A stretch of DNA of 64,000 bases, from NCBI GenBank assembly GCA_046328035.1, contig JAXLXI010000001.1, forward strand, positions 1 to 64,000. Direction: 5' to 3'. Below are positions 1-8,735 of this stretch, one piece after another (the first letter of the stretch is position 1; each line of letters begins with the position of its first letter). The notes beneath the pieces are model-generated. The model did no database searches. It had not been told where the DNA came from and saw only the letters and a list, made by a program, of their open reading frames with translations. Origin of the DNA: JBGASG01 sp046328035 (GTDB taxonomy: Bacteria > Cyanobacteriota > Vampirovibrionia > Obscuribacterales > Obscuribacteraceae). Position numbers and translations under genes: made by a program.

Positions 1-1191
1 ATCCCACGCAGACTTCCAGACCGGTGGCTGATCGCTTTCTGCCATGTGCTGGAAGTTTACTCGTCCGGAAAATTCTGAACTCAAAAGGGCTTTGAGAAGA
101 CGCTTTTCTCCTACCGCTCGGGCGGCACGAAGTTTGGCGTGAACGAGCACTGCTTGCGAACTGCGGGCAAAGGGATCGTCACGATCTAAGAGTGCTAGCG
201 CCCGGTAGGCTCTAAGAAAGTGATCGTTCGATTCGTCGAATTTGTCCTGCATGACCAGCACCACCGGTAGCATCACCTCTGCGCGCAGTCTTCCCCGAAA
301 ACCGTAGCGGCTGTCGCCGACGATTTGTTTCAGCAGGCGCTCGGACTCAGGCAGATTGTTCTTCATCATGGCGTTGAGTGCCTGCTTGTACTCAGTCGGC
401 AGCTCGTCCGTCATTACCGCGCTGGTCGAGTTGGGAGTCAACGGTTCCCAGTAATCGCGAGGCACATATCTCGATTTTTCAGCCAAGTCGATGCTGCGAG
501 CATAGTTCTCTTGATCTTCCAGCGCTTTGTATATCCTGGCCGAGTATTCATAGAAAGGCACCAGATCGAATGCCACATCGTAGCCGGGTGGCATCTTCCT
601 CTTCCACATCTTGATCAAATTGGCCGCATCCAAATATCGGGATTTGTCTTCGTACGCGCGAGCCTGCGCCCAGAATGCACCACCTACGGGACTCGCCTTC
701 GGTACGTTCTCATTGGCGATCTCCAGTAGTCGCACGGCGCGGTCGTAGTTTCCTCGATAAAACTGTAGCTTGGCCAGATTGAGCCGAGCTTGATAGATCT
801 TTTCGTCATTGTGAAAGAACATCTCGGCGCGACGCAGTCTGAACTCGATTTTGGTGGCAATCAGCTCCTGACGATCCGGCTCTTCTTTTGCATACTCGCG
901 AGCGACAAATCTGGTATCCGGACCTATCCAGGCATCGAAGTAGATTACGCCCATGGCCAGTGCCGCGACCGATAAGAAAAAGACCGGATTGAACCAGGGC
1001 TTCTTTGCACCAACCGCCTTCATCTGAACCTGTTCCGGCGCGCTGGTCTCGCTATCGGTCGCGGCATCGGACTGAAGCGGATCAGTCATGGACGGCAGTT
1101 GCTGCTCATCATTTGACGAGCAGGTCACGTCTATCGTCGGATCCGCCTCGCGTGTGGTTGTCCTGGCGTCTAGGTCGTCGGTGGCTGCCAT
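1..1191 (-). CDS. TPR-like membrane-anchored protein, 3' part outside window
   Basis: The reading frame runs leftward off the window edge, so only the first 397 codons are seen. The ATG at 1191 has an AAGAGAG-like ribosome site just upstream; a second in-frame ATG lies at 1089. A hydrophilic, Thr/Asp-rich head of about 60 residues precedes one membrane segment (around FNPVFFLSVAALAMGVIYF). A helical region with TPR-like spacing follows (for example ARLNLAKLQFYRGNYDRAV), suggesting a tail-out anchored TPR protein. It is divergent from the kinase gene at 1307, and its plan (short cytoplasmic head, one membrane helix, TPR body) is the same as the protein at 4862-5911. No enzymatic motif is visible. 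The family cannot be named; a role in protein-protein contacts at the membrane is inference. Confidence 0.75.
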   Translation of the reverse strand, partial: MAATDDLDARTTTREADPTIDVTCSSNDEQQLPSMTDPLQSDAATDSETSAPEQVQMKAVGAKKPWFNPVFFLSVAALAMGVIYFDAWIGPDTRFVAREYAKEEPDRQELIATKIEFRLRRAEMFFHNDEKIYQARLNLAKLQFYRGNYDRAVRLLEIANENVPKASPVGGAFWAQARAYEDKSRYLDAANLIKMWKRKMPPGYDVAFDLVPFYEYSARIYKALEDQENYARSIDLAEKSRYVPRDYWEPLTPNSTSAVMTDELPTEYKQALNAMMKNNLPESERLLKQIVGDSRYGFRGRLRAEVMLPVVLVMQDKFDESNDHFLRAYRALALLDRDDPFARSSQAVLVHAKLRAARAVGEKRLLKALLSSEFSGRVNFQHMAESDQPPVWKSAWD

Positions 1192-1306
1192 ATAGCTCTC
1201 TTGCACCGCCTGTGGCAAGGACTGCCGCAATTGCTATCTCCATTGTGCCCAAAACCGCTGCCCCGGGTATAAAATTGGGGTCCAAACAGCTCAGGATGGT
1301 CAAAAC

Positions 1307-3031
1307 TTGGACGTCGAGCCCGACATCCTTCTAGGCAAAGAAGATCAAGGACCAGCCCCCGACTCGGAAACACTGCCCGGAGCGGTGATCAACGAGCAGT
1401 ACCGGGTCGAAACCATAATTGCCAGCGGAGGCTGGGGCTCAGTCGTGAAGGCCTGGCACTTGCAGCTGGAGCGCTATTGTGCGCTCAAGCTGTTGCACCC
1501 TCACCTCGCCTGGGATGCCAGCAAGGTGGCGCGATTCAAGCAAGAGGCTCAAGCCGCCAGCATGCTGTCGCACCAGAACATCCTCAGCGTCAAGGACTAT
1601 GGCTACTGGTTCGGACGTCCCTACCTGGTTATGGATTATCTAGGCGGGCACACACTGGCTGATGAGATCAAAGCGGCACCCAATGGACTCTCCAGTGATC
1701 GATTTCTGGAGATATTCCAGCAGGTGACGAAAGGCATTGCAACCGCTCATCGTGCCGATATCGTGCACCGCGATCTGACCCCCAGCAACATCTTTATCGT
1801 CGACGAAGGTCCGGAGAAGGGCTGCGTAAAAGTGCTCGACTTCGGACTGGCTAAATTCGTCTCGCCCGAAAACGATTCTGGTGCCAACCTCACCCAGACT
1901 GGTGCCTCTCTAGGCACGCCCGCATACATGAGCCCCGAACAATGCAAAGGCGAACGCGTCGATTTTCGAACCGATCTGTACTCTCTTGGTTGTTGCATGT
2001 ACGAGGCACTTTCCGGCAAGAAACCTTTTGTGCATGACACCGCATTCGGTTACATGTCGTCGCACGTCGATAAGCCGCCGGCACCGCTGGCATTGAATAC
2101 ACCGCTGCTGTCAGACCTGGAGTCCATAAGTCTCTGGTGCCTCGAGAAGCAGAAGGAGATGCGTCCGCAATCAGTTCAGGAAATAGCGGATCTGATGGAT
2201 GCCTTGCGGGCTGGCAACTCCATCCAAATTGCCAATAAGAGGAAGAAACCGAAGCGCGTCTCGCGTACGGTGATCGTTGTCGCCGCTGTGATGGCGTTGA
2301 TCTTCGCAGGCAGCCTGATCTCAGTCGGGTACTTTGCGGTGAATCGGCAGGCGTTTACCCCAGCCTGGCAAAAAGAGGCAGCCATCGCCGGCGAAGAATT
2401 CCGAAACAGCAACTATCAGACGTCAGCGTTTCATTCGAAAAAAGCTATCGAACTGGCAGGAACGGATACTCTGACGCATGTGCAAATGGGTGAGCTTTAC
2501 TACAACCTCGCTGCGGCTGCCTTCAGCGACCGCGACTGGAAAACTGCTCGTAGTGCCTTCGACTCGGCCCGAGACCAATTTGAGGAAGACGGGCACCAAG
2601 ATCTTTATTTGGCTTCGGTTTATGGCTACCTGGTGAAAATTGAATTTGAGACCGGACATCCCAAAAAGGCCGTCGCGTGGGCGGAGCGGAGAGTTGACTT
2701 GCTTCGCCGACTGGGACGTCCGGCACCGCTGTCTGATGCATTGGGAAATCTGGCTGATTCATACGCCCGCGTCGGCTATGTGAGAAAAATGCGAGCTGCG
2801 ATGGATGAAGCTCTCGAAGTAGATCGTAGCCTCAAGGACGATGGTCGAATTTTTCATCGCTTCGTCAACTACGGCGACATGCTCGACCACTTGCATCGTC
2901 ATTATTTTGCTGCCGCGCAATACAGAAAGGCATTGGCGATCATGGACGATGAAGCGACGCGGAGAAAACTAAAGGCTGCCATCGAAGAAGGCAAGAAACA
3001 CGCCGATCCGCCCGATCCGCCTGACCCGTAG
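1307..3031 (+). CDS. Membrane Ser/Thr protein kinase (PknB type) with C-terminal TPR region
   Basis: A eukaryotic-like (Hanks) kinase domain fills residues about 27-300. Visible motifs are the glycine loop IASGGWGSVVKAW, the ATP-binding lysine K61 in CALKLL, the catalytic loop IVHRDLTPSN with D156, DFG in VLDFGLAKF, and the activation-segment end GTPAYMSPEQ. All catalytic residues are therefore present. One membrane helix follows at about 320-345, and the outside part (350-560) looks like TPR helices. The kinase should phosphorylate cytoplasmic substrates in response to something bound by the external TPR region, which is inference. The start is a TTG with AGGA ten bases upstream; a GTG at codon 27 is an alternative. 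The C-terminus ends in a short Pro/Asp run. It is convergent with the gene at 3037. Confidence 0.9.
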   Translation: MDVEPDILLGKEDQGPAPDSETLPGAVINEQYRVETIIASGGWGSVVKAWHLQLERYCALKLLHPHLAWDASKVARFKQEAQAASMLSHQNILSVKDYGYWFGRPYLVMDYLGGHTLADEIKAAPNGLSSDRFLEIFQQVTKGIATAHRADIVHRDLTPSNIFIVDEGPEKGCVKVLDFGLAKFVSPENDSGANLTQTGASLGTPAYMSPEQCKGERVDFRTDLYSLGCCMYEALSGKKPFVHDTAFGYMSSHVDKPPAPLALNTPLLSDLESISLWCLEKQKEMRPQSVQEIADLMDALRAGNSIQIANKRKKPKRVSRTVIVVAAVMALIFAGSLISVGYFAVNRQAFTPAWQKEAAIAGEEFRNSNYQTSAFHSKKAIELAGTDTLTHVQMGELYYNLAAAAFSDRDWKTARSAFDSARDQFEEDGHQDLYLASVYGYLVKIEFETGHPKKAVAWAERRVDLLRRLGRPAPLSDALGNLADSYARVGYVRKMRAAMDEALEVDRSLKDDGRIFHRFVNYGDMLDHLHRHYFAAAQYRKALAIMDDEATRRKLKAAIEEGKKHADPPDPPDP

Positions 3032-3036
3032 AGTGT

Positions 3037-3876
3037 CTATTTGAATTGGATGGCGGCCGTCCAGTGCCTGGTGCTGGCTGCCGTCATGAAACCCCGTTCA
3101 ATGCGTGCATCTTTATAGCCCCAAACATCGAGATCGGTCAGGTATTGTTCGCGCGACAATAAAGTACCCTGGCAAATTTGTTTCTTGCCCATCGACTTGC
3201 TGGGCTCTTTGTGCGCTCTCTTCGCTCTCTGGAGTAATTCATTCATCACCGTATCTGGTATCTTGCCTGACTCACCGGGATAGATGAAGTCGAAGAGAAC
3301 CAGGTGACTCAGTAGAACCGAACTATGCTCGCCAAACCGGCGCAATAAGCGCTCCCAGTCGAGTGATTCACCGCGCGCATGAATTATGTGTGCGATGTCT
3401 GCGCCATCGTAGCGCTCACGCTCCATGATATATCCCTTGGACCAGATCATCTCCTCTGCCGGCACCAGATTGACCGGCACTCCGAGAACTTCATCACGGG
3501 TGGCATTCGTGAACCACTCGTCGTCCACGCGGGCGATGCCGTTGCCGGAACTGAAGATTACGTCGATATAGAGTGTCTCCCAGTAGACCTTCCCGAGCCA
3601 GTGTGGAAAACTCAATTCGGATCTGAATTTACTCTTCGCACTCAACAGTTTTAGAACACGTTTGCAGTCTTGCTGGCGCACGAAAATGTCGAAGTCACAT
3701 GTGTGCCGTTCGATATCTGTATAGCGAAAAAATGCGTAGGCGCCGCCTACGAGAAAGTCAATCTCAGCCTCCTGGAGTGTGCGCATGGCATTGGTGTAGA
3801 AGCGGACGGCGCGCGGGTCCAGACAGGTGGCACCGGGTACGTTCGTATTGATCTTTTGAGGGTCGATGGTGCTCAT
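3037..3876 (-). CDS. Nucleotidyltransferase-fold protein
   Basis: The 279-residue product carries a nucleotidyltransferase-like signature near the N-terminus: FLVGGAYAFFRY followed by CDFDIFV. This matches the G-G...D-x-D pattern of the MNT/AbiEii-type superfamily. Such proteins transfer nucleotides to small molecules, RNA or proteins, or serve as toxins or antitoxins. No partner toxin or antitoxin gene is adjacent, so a toxin-antitoxin role is not supported here. The ATG at 3876 has AGGAG upstream. It is convergent with the kinase gene (gap of five bases). Substrate unknown. Confidence 0.7.
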   Translation of the reverse strand: MSTIDPQKINTNVPGATCLDPRAVRFYTNAMRTLQEAEIDFLVGGAYAFFRYTDIERHTCDFDIFVRQQDCKRVLKLLSAKSKFRSELSFPHWLGKVYWETLYIDVIFSSGNGIARVDDEWFTNATRDEVLGVPVNLVPAEEMIWSKGYIMERERYDGADIAHIIHARGESLDWERLLRRFGEHSSVLLSHLVLFDFIYPGESGKIPDTVMNELLQRAKRAHKEPSKSMGKKQICQGTLLSREQYLTDLDVWGYKDARIERGFMTAASTRHWTAAIQFK

Positions 3877-4040
3877 GTTAACTCTTGTAGACTCCTAAGT
3901 AATGCAAAAAACTGCTGAACTGGAAATTGGCGCGGTCAAAACCTCGACGATAAAATTTGAAGAGAGTGCCTGTTGCGCGATCGGCAAACAAATCGCATAT
4001 GGCTGAGCCAGAGCCGGCACTTCCTGCGGAGGATTCAGTC

Positions 4041-4865
4041 GTGTGTTCTGTAGAGCTTCTGGAGTCTAGCCAGCATATGCGTCAAAAGGAGACCGTGCGT
4101 ATCGCCGCCGTCGGCGACATCCATTGCACCAAGCGCTCGAAGGGAGTGCTCCAATCTCTTTTCGAAGCAGCGGCACAGCAAGCCGACATTCTGATTCTGG
4201 CCGGCGATTTGACAGACTACGGAACGATTGAAGAAGCTCATATACTGGCCGGTGAATATGCTGACGCCGGTTGTCCGTTGCCGGTTGTCGGTGTGCTCGG
4301 CAATCACGATCATGAGTCTGGTCAGCCTGCCGCGATTACTGAAATACTCTGTCACGCAGGCATCAAAATTCTTGATGGCGAGGCTGTGGAGATCGATGGC
4401 ATAGGTTTTGCCGGAGTGAAGGGCTTTGCCGGTGGATTCGGGCGTTACACTCTCGGTGCCTGGGGCGAAACCATCATCAAGAACTTTGTGCATGAAGCCA
4501 TTGAGGAGGCGCTCAAGCTTGAAGGCGCACTGGCTAAGCTGCATAATCCGCATCGCATTGCAGTTCTGCACTACTCGCCGATTGCCGCAACCGTGCAGGG
4601 TGAGTCTCCCGAATTGTTCCCATTTCTGGGCACCACGAGGCTGGAAGAGCCGCTGTTGAGATATCCTGTCAGTGCGGTCTTTCACGGGCATGCCCATGCC
4701 GGCAGCCCGCATGGCACCACTAGTAATGGCATACCGGTCTATAACGTGGCTATGCCGCTTTTGCGGACACTAGATCCGGAGCAAGCGCCGCTGCGAATTA
4801 TCGAGTTTTCTAACTCCGCCACAGCCGTTGCAGACAATGCGATGCCGGAAGCCGCACCCAACTAG
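4041..4865 (+). CDS. Calcineurin-like metallophosphoesterase
   Basis: All five metal-binding blocks of the family are present in order: GDIH near the start, GDLTDYG, GNHDHE, the histidine of LHYSP, and GHAHAG. The enzyme should be a dinuclear-metal phosphoesterase; the substrate cannot be read from sequence. The start is uncertain. The longest frame begins with TTG at 3957 without a ribosome site. The GTG at 4041 has GGAGG eight bases upstream and is preferred, and an ATG at 4077 would give a product starting directly before the first motif. No signal peptide is seen, so it is probably cytoplasmic. Its stop overlaps the end of the convergent gene by four bases. Confidence 0.85.
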   Translation: MCSVELLESSQHMRQKETVRIAAVGDIHCTKRSKGVLQSLFEAAAQQADILILAGDLTDYGTIEEAHILAGEYADAGCPLPVVGVLGNHDHESGQPAAITEILCHAGIKILDGEAVEIDGIGFAGVKGFAGGFGRYTLGAWGETIIKNFVHEAIEEALKLEGALAKLHNPHRIAVLHYSPIAATVQGESPELFPFLGTTRLEEPLLRYPVSAVFHGHAHAGSPHGTTSNGIPVYNVAMPLLRTLDPEQAPLRIIEFSNSATAVADNAMPEAAPN

Positions 4866-5911
4866 ATACGGGTTGTATAGAAGCGGTTCCGCTGTTGTCT
4901 GACAGCCAGTTCTTTGGCGGCGAACTCGGCGGCTTGCTTGGTCAATCCTTTGCGCCGCAGATACTCGCTGTAGTAATGGTAGAAAACTGCGGCCGCCGTG
5001 TTGGTCCCATCCTCAGGTTGAGTGGCAGCGACTGCAAAATCCTTTTCTGCTGCCGACCAGTCGCCCGCGCAATAATCTACTACGGGTAGCATGAGAATGG
5101 CTTCGCTTCGGGCTTGCAGGTCTTCTTTTACGTCAGGTAGTCCTTTGATCGTCATGTTGAATACTCGCTTTGATTCGGCATAGCGGTCGGCCGCGAGCAA
5201 GGCGCATCCTTGTTCGAATAGCGAGCGCAAGACTGAAGAAGACGGCGAGTACTGAGAGTCGGTGTTGAAAGACAAGTACAGCGGTGTTCGCAAGCATCGC
5301 TCCTCCAGAGCCCTTGCTTGGTTGGCGGCGTTTTTCTTGCCCGCCGCCTGCATTATGTCTGCATCGAGCTGATGAAATGCCACCAGTTCGCCCGTAGCAT
5401 CACGAACGTTTGTGTTGAGTTGTCCTCGCCACTTCACCATCAGTGCCACTGCATCATCTATTCGACCTTCCGATAGGTAGAGTCGACCCAGATAGTAGCG
5501 AACAGGGTCATCGTAGACTCCGTAATCCTGATTGGCGATGGCTTTTTCGAAAAACCGGATTGCTTCCTTCTTGTTGCCCTGATTCAGCTTCAAGAAGCCA
5601 AGACTGCCAAGTGCACATGAGAGTGGTTGCCCGGTTGGTCGGAGAATCTGTTCTTTTGCAACCCGCAGTTGCAGCTGCGTTTCGATGGTGGCAAGCTGAG
5701 ATTTCGGCATTTGCTGGAAATCTTCAAGTACATACATCTCCGGATAGCCGCCGATCAAATAGTTGGCGACACTGACGACTACAGCCAGGCACACCGCCGT
5801 AATGGCGAGTGGATCGCGAAAAATCGGTCGGCGGCGCTTTTTCGGGGCGTCCGCACCAGTGTTCGCGCTGGTGGTTGCATCGGTGGTCAATGATGGCGCA
5901 TCTTGGGACAT
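4862..5911 (-). CDS. Membrane-anchored TPR protein
   Basis: A short basic cytoplasmic head (KKRRRP) is followed by one membrane helix at about residues 36-55, then helical repeats with TPR character such as GSLGFLKLNQGNKKEAIRFFEKA and YYLGRLYLSEGRIDDA. The ATG at 5911 is supported by GGAGG nine bases upstream. There are no catalytic motifs. It has the same plan as the partial gene at the left edge of the window. The J-domain and TPR genes at 5977 and 6727 lie upstream on the same strand, so the three may be cotranscribed. The function is probably scaffolding at the membrane, but that is only inferred from the fold. Confidence 0.75.
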   Translation of the reverse strand: MSQDAPSLTTDATTSANTGADAPKKRRRPIFRDPLAITAVCLAVVVSVANYLIGGYPEMYVLEDFQQMPKSQLATIETQLQLRVAKEQILRPTGQPLSCALGSLGFLKLNQGNKKEAIRFFEKAIANQDYGVYDDPVRYYLGRLYLSEGRIDDAVALMVKWRGQLNTNVRDATGELVAFHQLDADIMQAAGKKNAANQARALEERCLRTPLYLSFNTDSQYSPSSSVLRSLFEQGCALLAADRYAESKRVFNMTIKGLPDVKEDLQARSEAILMLPVVDYCAGDWSAAEKDFAVAATQPEDGTNTAAAVFYHYYSEYLRRKGLTKQAAEFAAKELAVRQQRNRFYTTRI

Positions 5912-5976
5912 GGGTTGAATCCTCCACTGTAATAATCGGAGAGTTCAACTGCGAATGCCACAGGGGTTTCACTGGA

Positions 5977-6657
5977 TTAGAACTGACCTGTTTTTGTTAG
6001 ATCGAGTGCCTGTTTGGCCAGATCGACCGAGATCTTGAAGAGGTTTTCAGCCATATTCAGATGGCTGTAGTCGTAGTTTAAACAAAATGTGCGCATTTCT
6101 TCCAGTCCATCGGCTGCCTGGGCCAGGCTGTTGCGCATCATGTGCACTGATGCTTTCAGCGAGCGCGGCGAGGGATTGCGGCTTATATCGTCAGAGGCTT
6201 TGCGCAAAGTTGACTCCACCTCGTCGGCGTATTGCTGAAAAGCCCCCAGCAACTCATCGTCGAACGGATCTAGGGACAACTCGCGCAGATTTTTCTTGTA
6301 CTTGTTGAGGACGCGCACCACGGCTGTGCGCGCTGGATAGAAGATACGAGACAGATAACGCTCTCGCGCTTCATCTTCACTGCCTGACGCGAAAGTAGCT
6401 TTGCCGGTGGTGCGCCCCTTGCGAATCCCCATCTTGATGTCGTATTCGGCACGCCGACCGGCGTCCATCAAAGTTTCGTATGCCTCGTTGAGCTGCATCA
6501 TGTCTTCGGTCGCTGATTGGCGAGCTTTGTTGCCGTTGGACTCGTGCAAGTCCGGATGCCGCTCCTTTACCAGTTCACGATATGCCCGCTTGATTTGCGC
6601 GGTTGTGACGGTCGGTTCGAGCCCCAACACCTGGTAGTGGTTTTTCTCGCGCTTCAT
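5977..6657 (-). CDS. J-domain protein with a helical C-terminal region
   Basis: The N-terminal 70 residues form a J-domain (HYQVLGLEPTVTTAQIKRAY, then the HPD tripeptide in KERHPDL), the part that stimulates Hsp70 ATPase. It lacks the Gly/Phe and zinc regions of true DnaJ, so it is a type III co-chaperone that would recruit DnaK to a specific client. The remaining roughly 150 residues are helical and not assignable. The ATG at 6657 is preferred because it has AAGGG close upstream and begins right before the J-domain; the longer frame to 6693 would start with TTG. It is cotranscribed in direction with genes at 4862 and 6727. Confidence 0.8.
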   Translation of the reverse strand: MKREKNHYQVLGLEPTVTTAQIKRAYRELVKERHPDLHESNGNKARQSATEDMMQLNEAYETLMDAGRRAEYDIKMGIRKGRTTGKATFASGSEDEARERYLSRIFYPARTAVVRVLNKYKKNLRELSLDPFDDELLGAFQQYADEVESTLRKASDDISRNPSPRSLKASVHMMRNSLAQAADGLEEMRTFCLNYDYSHLNMAENLFKISVDLAKQALDLTKTGQF

Positions 6658-6726
6658 CCTTGCCCTTGGCGCAGCACACGGAGTATTCAGCAATGAAATA
6701 ATTATGCCAGACGCTGTCTCAGGCGC

Positions 6727-7248
6727 CTAATGTTCCTTGGTGGCAGGGCTTTTTTCTACTGGTGATTTGCTCCACCAGCTGCCACGAAAGTGCTTTTGTC
6801 TAAGTATCGCGCGCAGGATGTCGGCTTTGCGGCGCCAAACTTTGGCTTGCTGCGGATCTTTTTGCCGGTCCAGGTAGTCAGCGTAAGACCGGCAAACAAT
6901 TTCCCAGTCGTTGTAATCACTCGGTGCCGGGCTGTCGCCGGTCGACTTGATGCGGTCGAGTTCGTCGTGGGCTCTTAGCGCTTCTTTAAACTCGGTGCCC
7001 GCACGCTCGGTGTTTCCTTCCAGCATGCTCATTACAGGTGCAAACATGATTGTGCGCAAAACAATCACTGAATTCGGTTTTGCCAGTCCGCTGGATTTGA
7101 TGATCTCCAAGTATTTGCGCGCTGTGGCTAGATTTCCCCGGGCTGCGTTAATCCTTGCCGCATTGTAGAGACTCTCTAAAGCTGTATTGGCATCGCTGGT
7201 TTTGAATAATATGCCGGGAAAGCTAACCAGATCTCGATCGTTTGGCAT
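6727..7248 (-). CDS. Small TPR-like protein
   Basis: The 173-residue product is helical with one or two TPR-like units (for example ALESLYNAARINAARGNLAT, and EIVCRSYADYLDRQKDPQQA). There is no signal peptide or membrane helix and no catalytic motif. The ribosome site is weak, so the start is uncertain. It lies upstream of the J-domain gene on the same strand with a gap of about 70 bases and is divergent from nrdR, sharing its 290-bp control region. Identity beyond TPR-like is not recognised. Confidence 0.6.
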   Translation of the reverse strand: MPNDRDLVSFPGILFKTSDANTALESLYNAARINAARGNLATARKYLEIIKSSGLAKPNSVIVLRTIMFAPVMSMLEGNTERAGTEFKEALRAHDELDRIKSTGDSPAPSDYNDWEIVCRSYADYLDRQKDPQQAKVWRRKADILRAILRQKHFRGSWWSKSPVEKSPATKEH

Positions 7249-7407
7249 CTTTGAGGCTGCTTGCCTGGTGGGTTTTGCTCTCGAATGGTTTCATACGGCA
7301 GCGGCGGGTACTATCACCTTTTACCCAAAACGGGCTATTTATCCAAACCGGTGCCGGATCGTGGGGGCTGTCGCGCTTCCTTCTCCATTCTCATATTGAT
7401 CGATTGG

Positions 7408-7472
7408 CACCATATATGACACCAACTGGATCTCTGCTAAAGATCGCCGATCTAATCACCGTATATGGTGTG
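7408..7472. promoter_or_regulatory. Candidate NrdR-box pair upstream of nrdR
   Basis: Two related AT-centred palindromic blocks lie in the region between the divergent genes: CACCATATATGACACC (7408-7423) and CACCGTATATGGTGTG (7457-7472). Both resemble the NrdR-box consensus (ACAC-AT-rich core-GTGT). A further TGGTGTCATGTAT at 7513-7525 is an inverted copy of part of the first block. NrdR boxes usually occur as pairs, though closer than the 49 bp seen here. Autoregulation of nrdR is therefore plausible but not shown. Confidence 0.4.
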
Positions 7473-7536
7473 TATATCAAATCGATCGGCCGAAGCATTT
7501 GCAACCGCAAGTGGTGTCATGTATGATCGGCCCCAT

Positions 7537-8052
7537 ATGAATTGTCCCTTCTGCAACAACAGAGACAGCCGCGTTCTAGAATCCCGATTGACCTCGGAGA
7601 ACTCTTCAATTCGTCGCCGTCGTGAGTGTGAGGTGTGTCAGAAGCGGTTCACCACATACGAACGCATCGAGGCGATGCAACTACTGGTGGTGAAATCTTC
7701 CGGCAATCGCGAACCCTATACGCGCGAAAAGTTGCGCGCGGGCGTAGCCAGAGCTTGTGCCAAAACTTCAGTCACCGCCAATCAGGTCGATGAGCTAGTC
7801 GATGATTTGGAAGTGGAGCTGAACGGTCGGCGAGAAATTTCTTCCCGGATGATTGGAGAACTGACTCTGTCCCGCTTGAAAGGACTGAATCAGGTTGCGT
7901 ATGTGCGATTTGCTTCCGTTTATCGCGCCTTCCAATCCGTTTCCGACTTTGTCTCCGCCCTGGACGGGCTGGAGTCTTTGACATCGCCTTCAGCCGGCAG
8001 CTCGGTGCCGGCGATCTCCCTTACGGCTGCTCCGCCTGTCAGTTCTCTCTGA
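7537..8052 (+). CDS. nrdR: Transcriptional repressor NrdR
   Basis: The product of 171 residues begins with the zinc ribbon MNCPFC...CEVCQKRFTTYE (cysteines 3, 6, 31 and 34) and continues with the ATP-cone, including the characteristic KSSGNREPYTREKLRAG segment. NrdR binds ATP or dATP and represses ribonucleotide reductase genes. The start is the ATG at 7537, because the zinc ribbon begins there; the open frame extends 24 codons further upstream through the putative operator. No ribonucleotide reductase gene is in the window. The C-terminus is slightly longer than usual and Ser/Ala-rich. Confidence 0.95.
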   Translation: MNCPFCNNRDSRVLESRLTSENSSIRRRRECEVCQKRFTTYERIEAMQLLVVKSSGNREPYTREKLRAGVARACAKTSVTANQVDELVDDLEVELNGRREISSRMIGELTLSRLKGLNQVAYVRFASVYRAFQSVSDFVSALDGLESLTSPSAGSSVPAISLTAAPPVSSL

Positions 8053-8222
8053 TACCTTCCGGCTCGCTGGCGGCGGCTTTCGGGCTGCAAGGGTGAACCG
8101 GGAGGTCCTCGAGAGGCTCGCTGTATGAGCCTTTCTTAAGCCTGAGCAAATTAAGATATGTTTGGCGAATATGGCAGGGGCGTCTCTTTGGGGGTTAAAC
8201 TGGCTTAGGCCGCGTGGCGAAA

Positions 8223-8231
8223 TGCTAGAAT
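8223..8231 (+). promoter_or_regulatory. Probable extended -10 promoter of rplS
   Basis: TGCTAGAAT is a good extended -10 element about 38 bases before the rplS start. A matching -35 is weak (TTAAAC lies too far upstream). The same TAGAAT core occurs 5' of aroF (about 21333) and of the receiver-GGDEF gene (about 17300). Confidence 0.45.
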
Positions 8232-8268
8232 TGTCGGCTGCCTTTCTTACACCTAAGTTTTTAGAGCC

Positions 8269-8727
8269 ATGAACCAGATCATCAGAGACATAGAAGCCTC
8301 TTACATCAAGAGCAACGTCCCTCAGCTCAATGTCGGCGACACCGTCAAAGTGTTCGTCAAGATTCGCGAGGGCGGCAAAGAGCGTACTCAAGGGTACGAA
8401 GGCGTAATCATCAAGCGCCGCGGCTCAGGCGTCAACGAAACGCTGACAGTGCGCAGAGTTTTCCAGGGCATCGGCATCGAGCGTGTCTTCTTGATTCACT
8501 CGCCCCGCGTTGAGAAAATCACTGTTCTCCGCCGTGGTGATGTACGTCGCGCCAAGCTGTATTACCTGCGCAAGCGCACCGGCAAAGCCACTCGTATCAA
8601 AGAGAAAGTCGGCGCCCGCAAAGACTTGCAGCAAGCTAACGCTCCTGCAGCAGCCGCCAAAGAGCCGACTCAAGCTGTCGAACAGCAGCAAGAAGCTCCC
8701 GAGCCGGCCGAGCAACCCGTTTCCTAG
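8269..8727 (+). CDS. rplS: 50S ribosomal protein L19
   Basis: Typical L19 sequence: the N-terminal helix, then VGDTVKVFVKIREGGKERTQ, YEGVIIKRRGSGVNETLTVR, and IERVFLIHSPRVEKI. L19 sits at the 30S-50S interface. The core of about 115 residues is followed by an Ala/Gln/Glu/Pro-rich extension of some 35 residues not present in most homologues. It is the first gene of a same-strand run rplS-rbgA-rnhB, an arrangement known from many bacteria; trmD, often next to it, is absent. Confidence 0.97.
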   Translation: MNQIIRDIEASYIKSNVPQLNVGDTVKVFVKIREGGKERTQGYEGVIIKRRGSGVNETLTVRRVFQGIGIERVFLIHSPRVEKITVLRRGDVRRAKLYYLRKRTGKATRIKEKVGARKDLQQANAPAAAAKEPTQAVEQQQEAPEPAEQPVS

Positions 8728-8735
8728 GCTGACCA

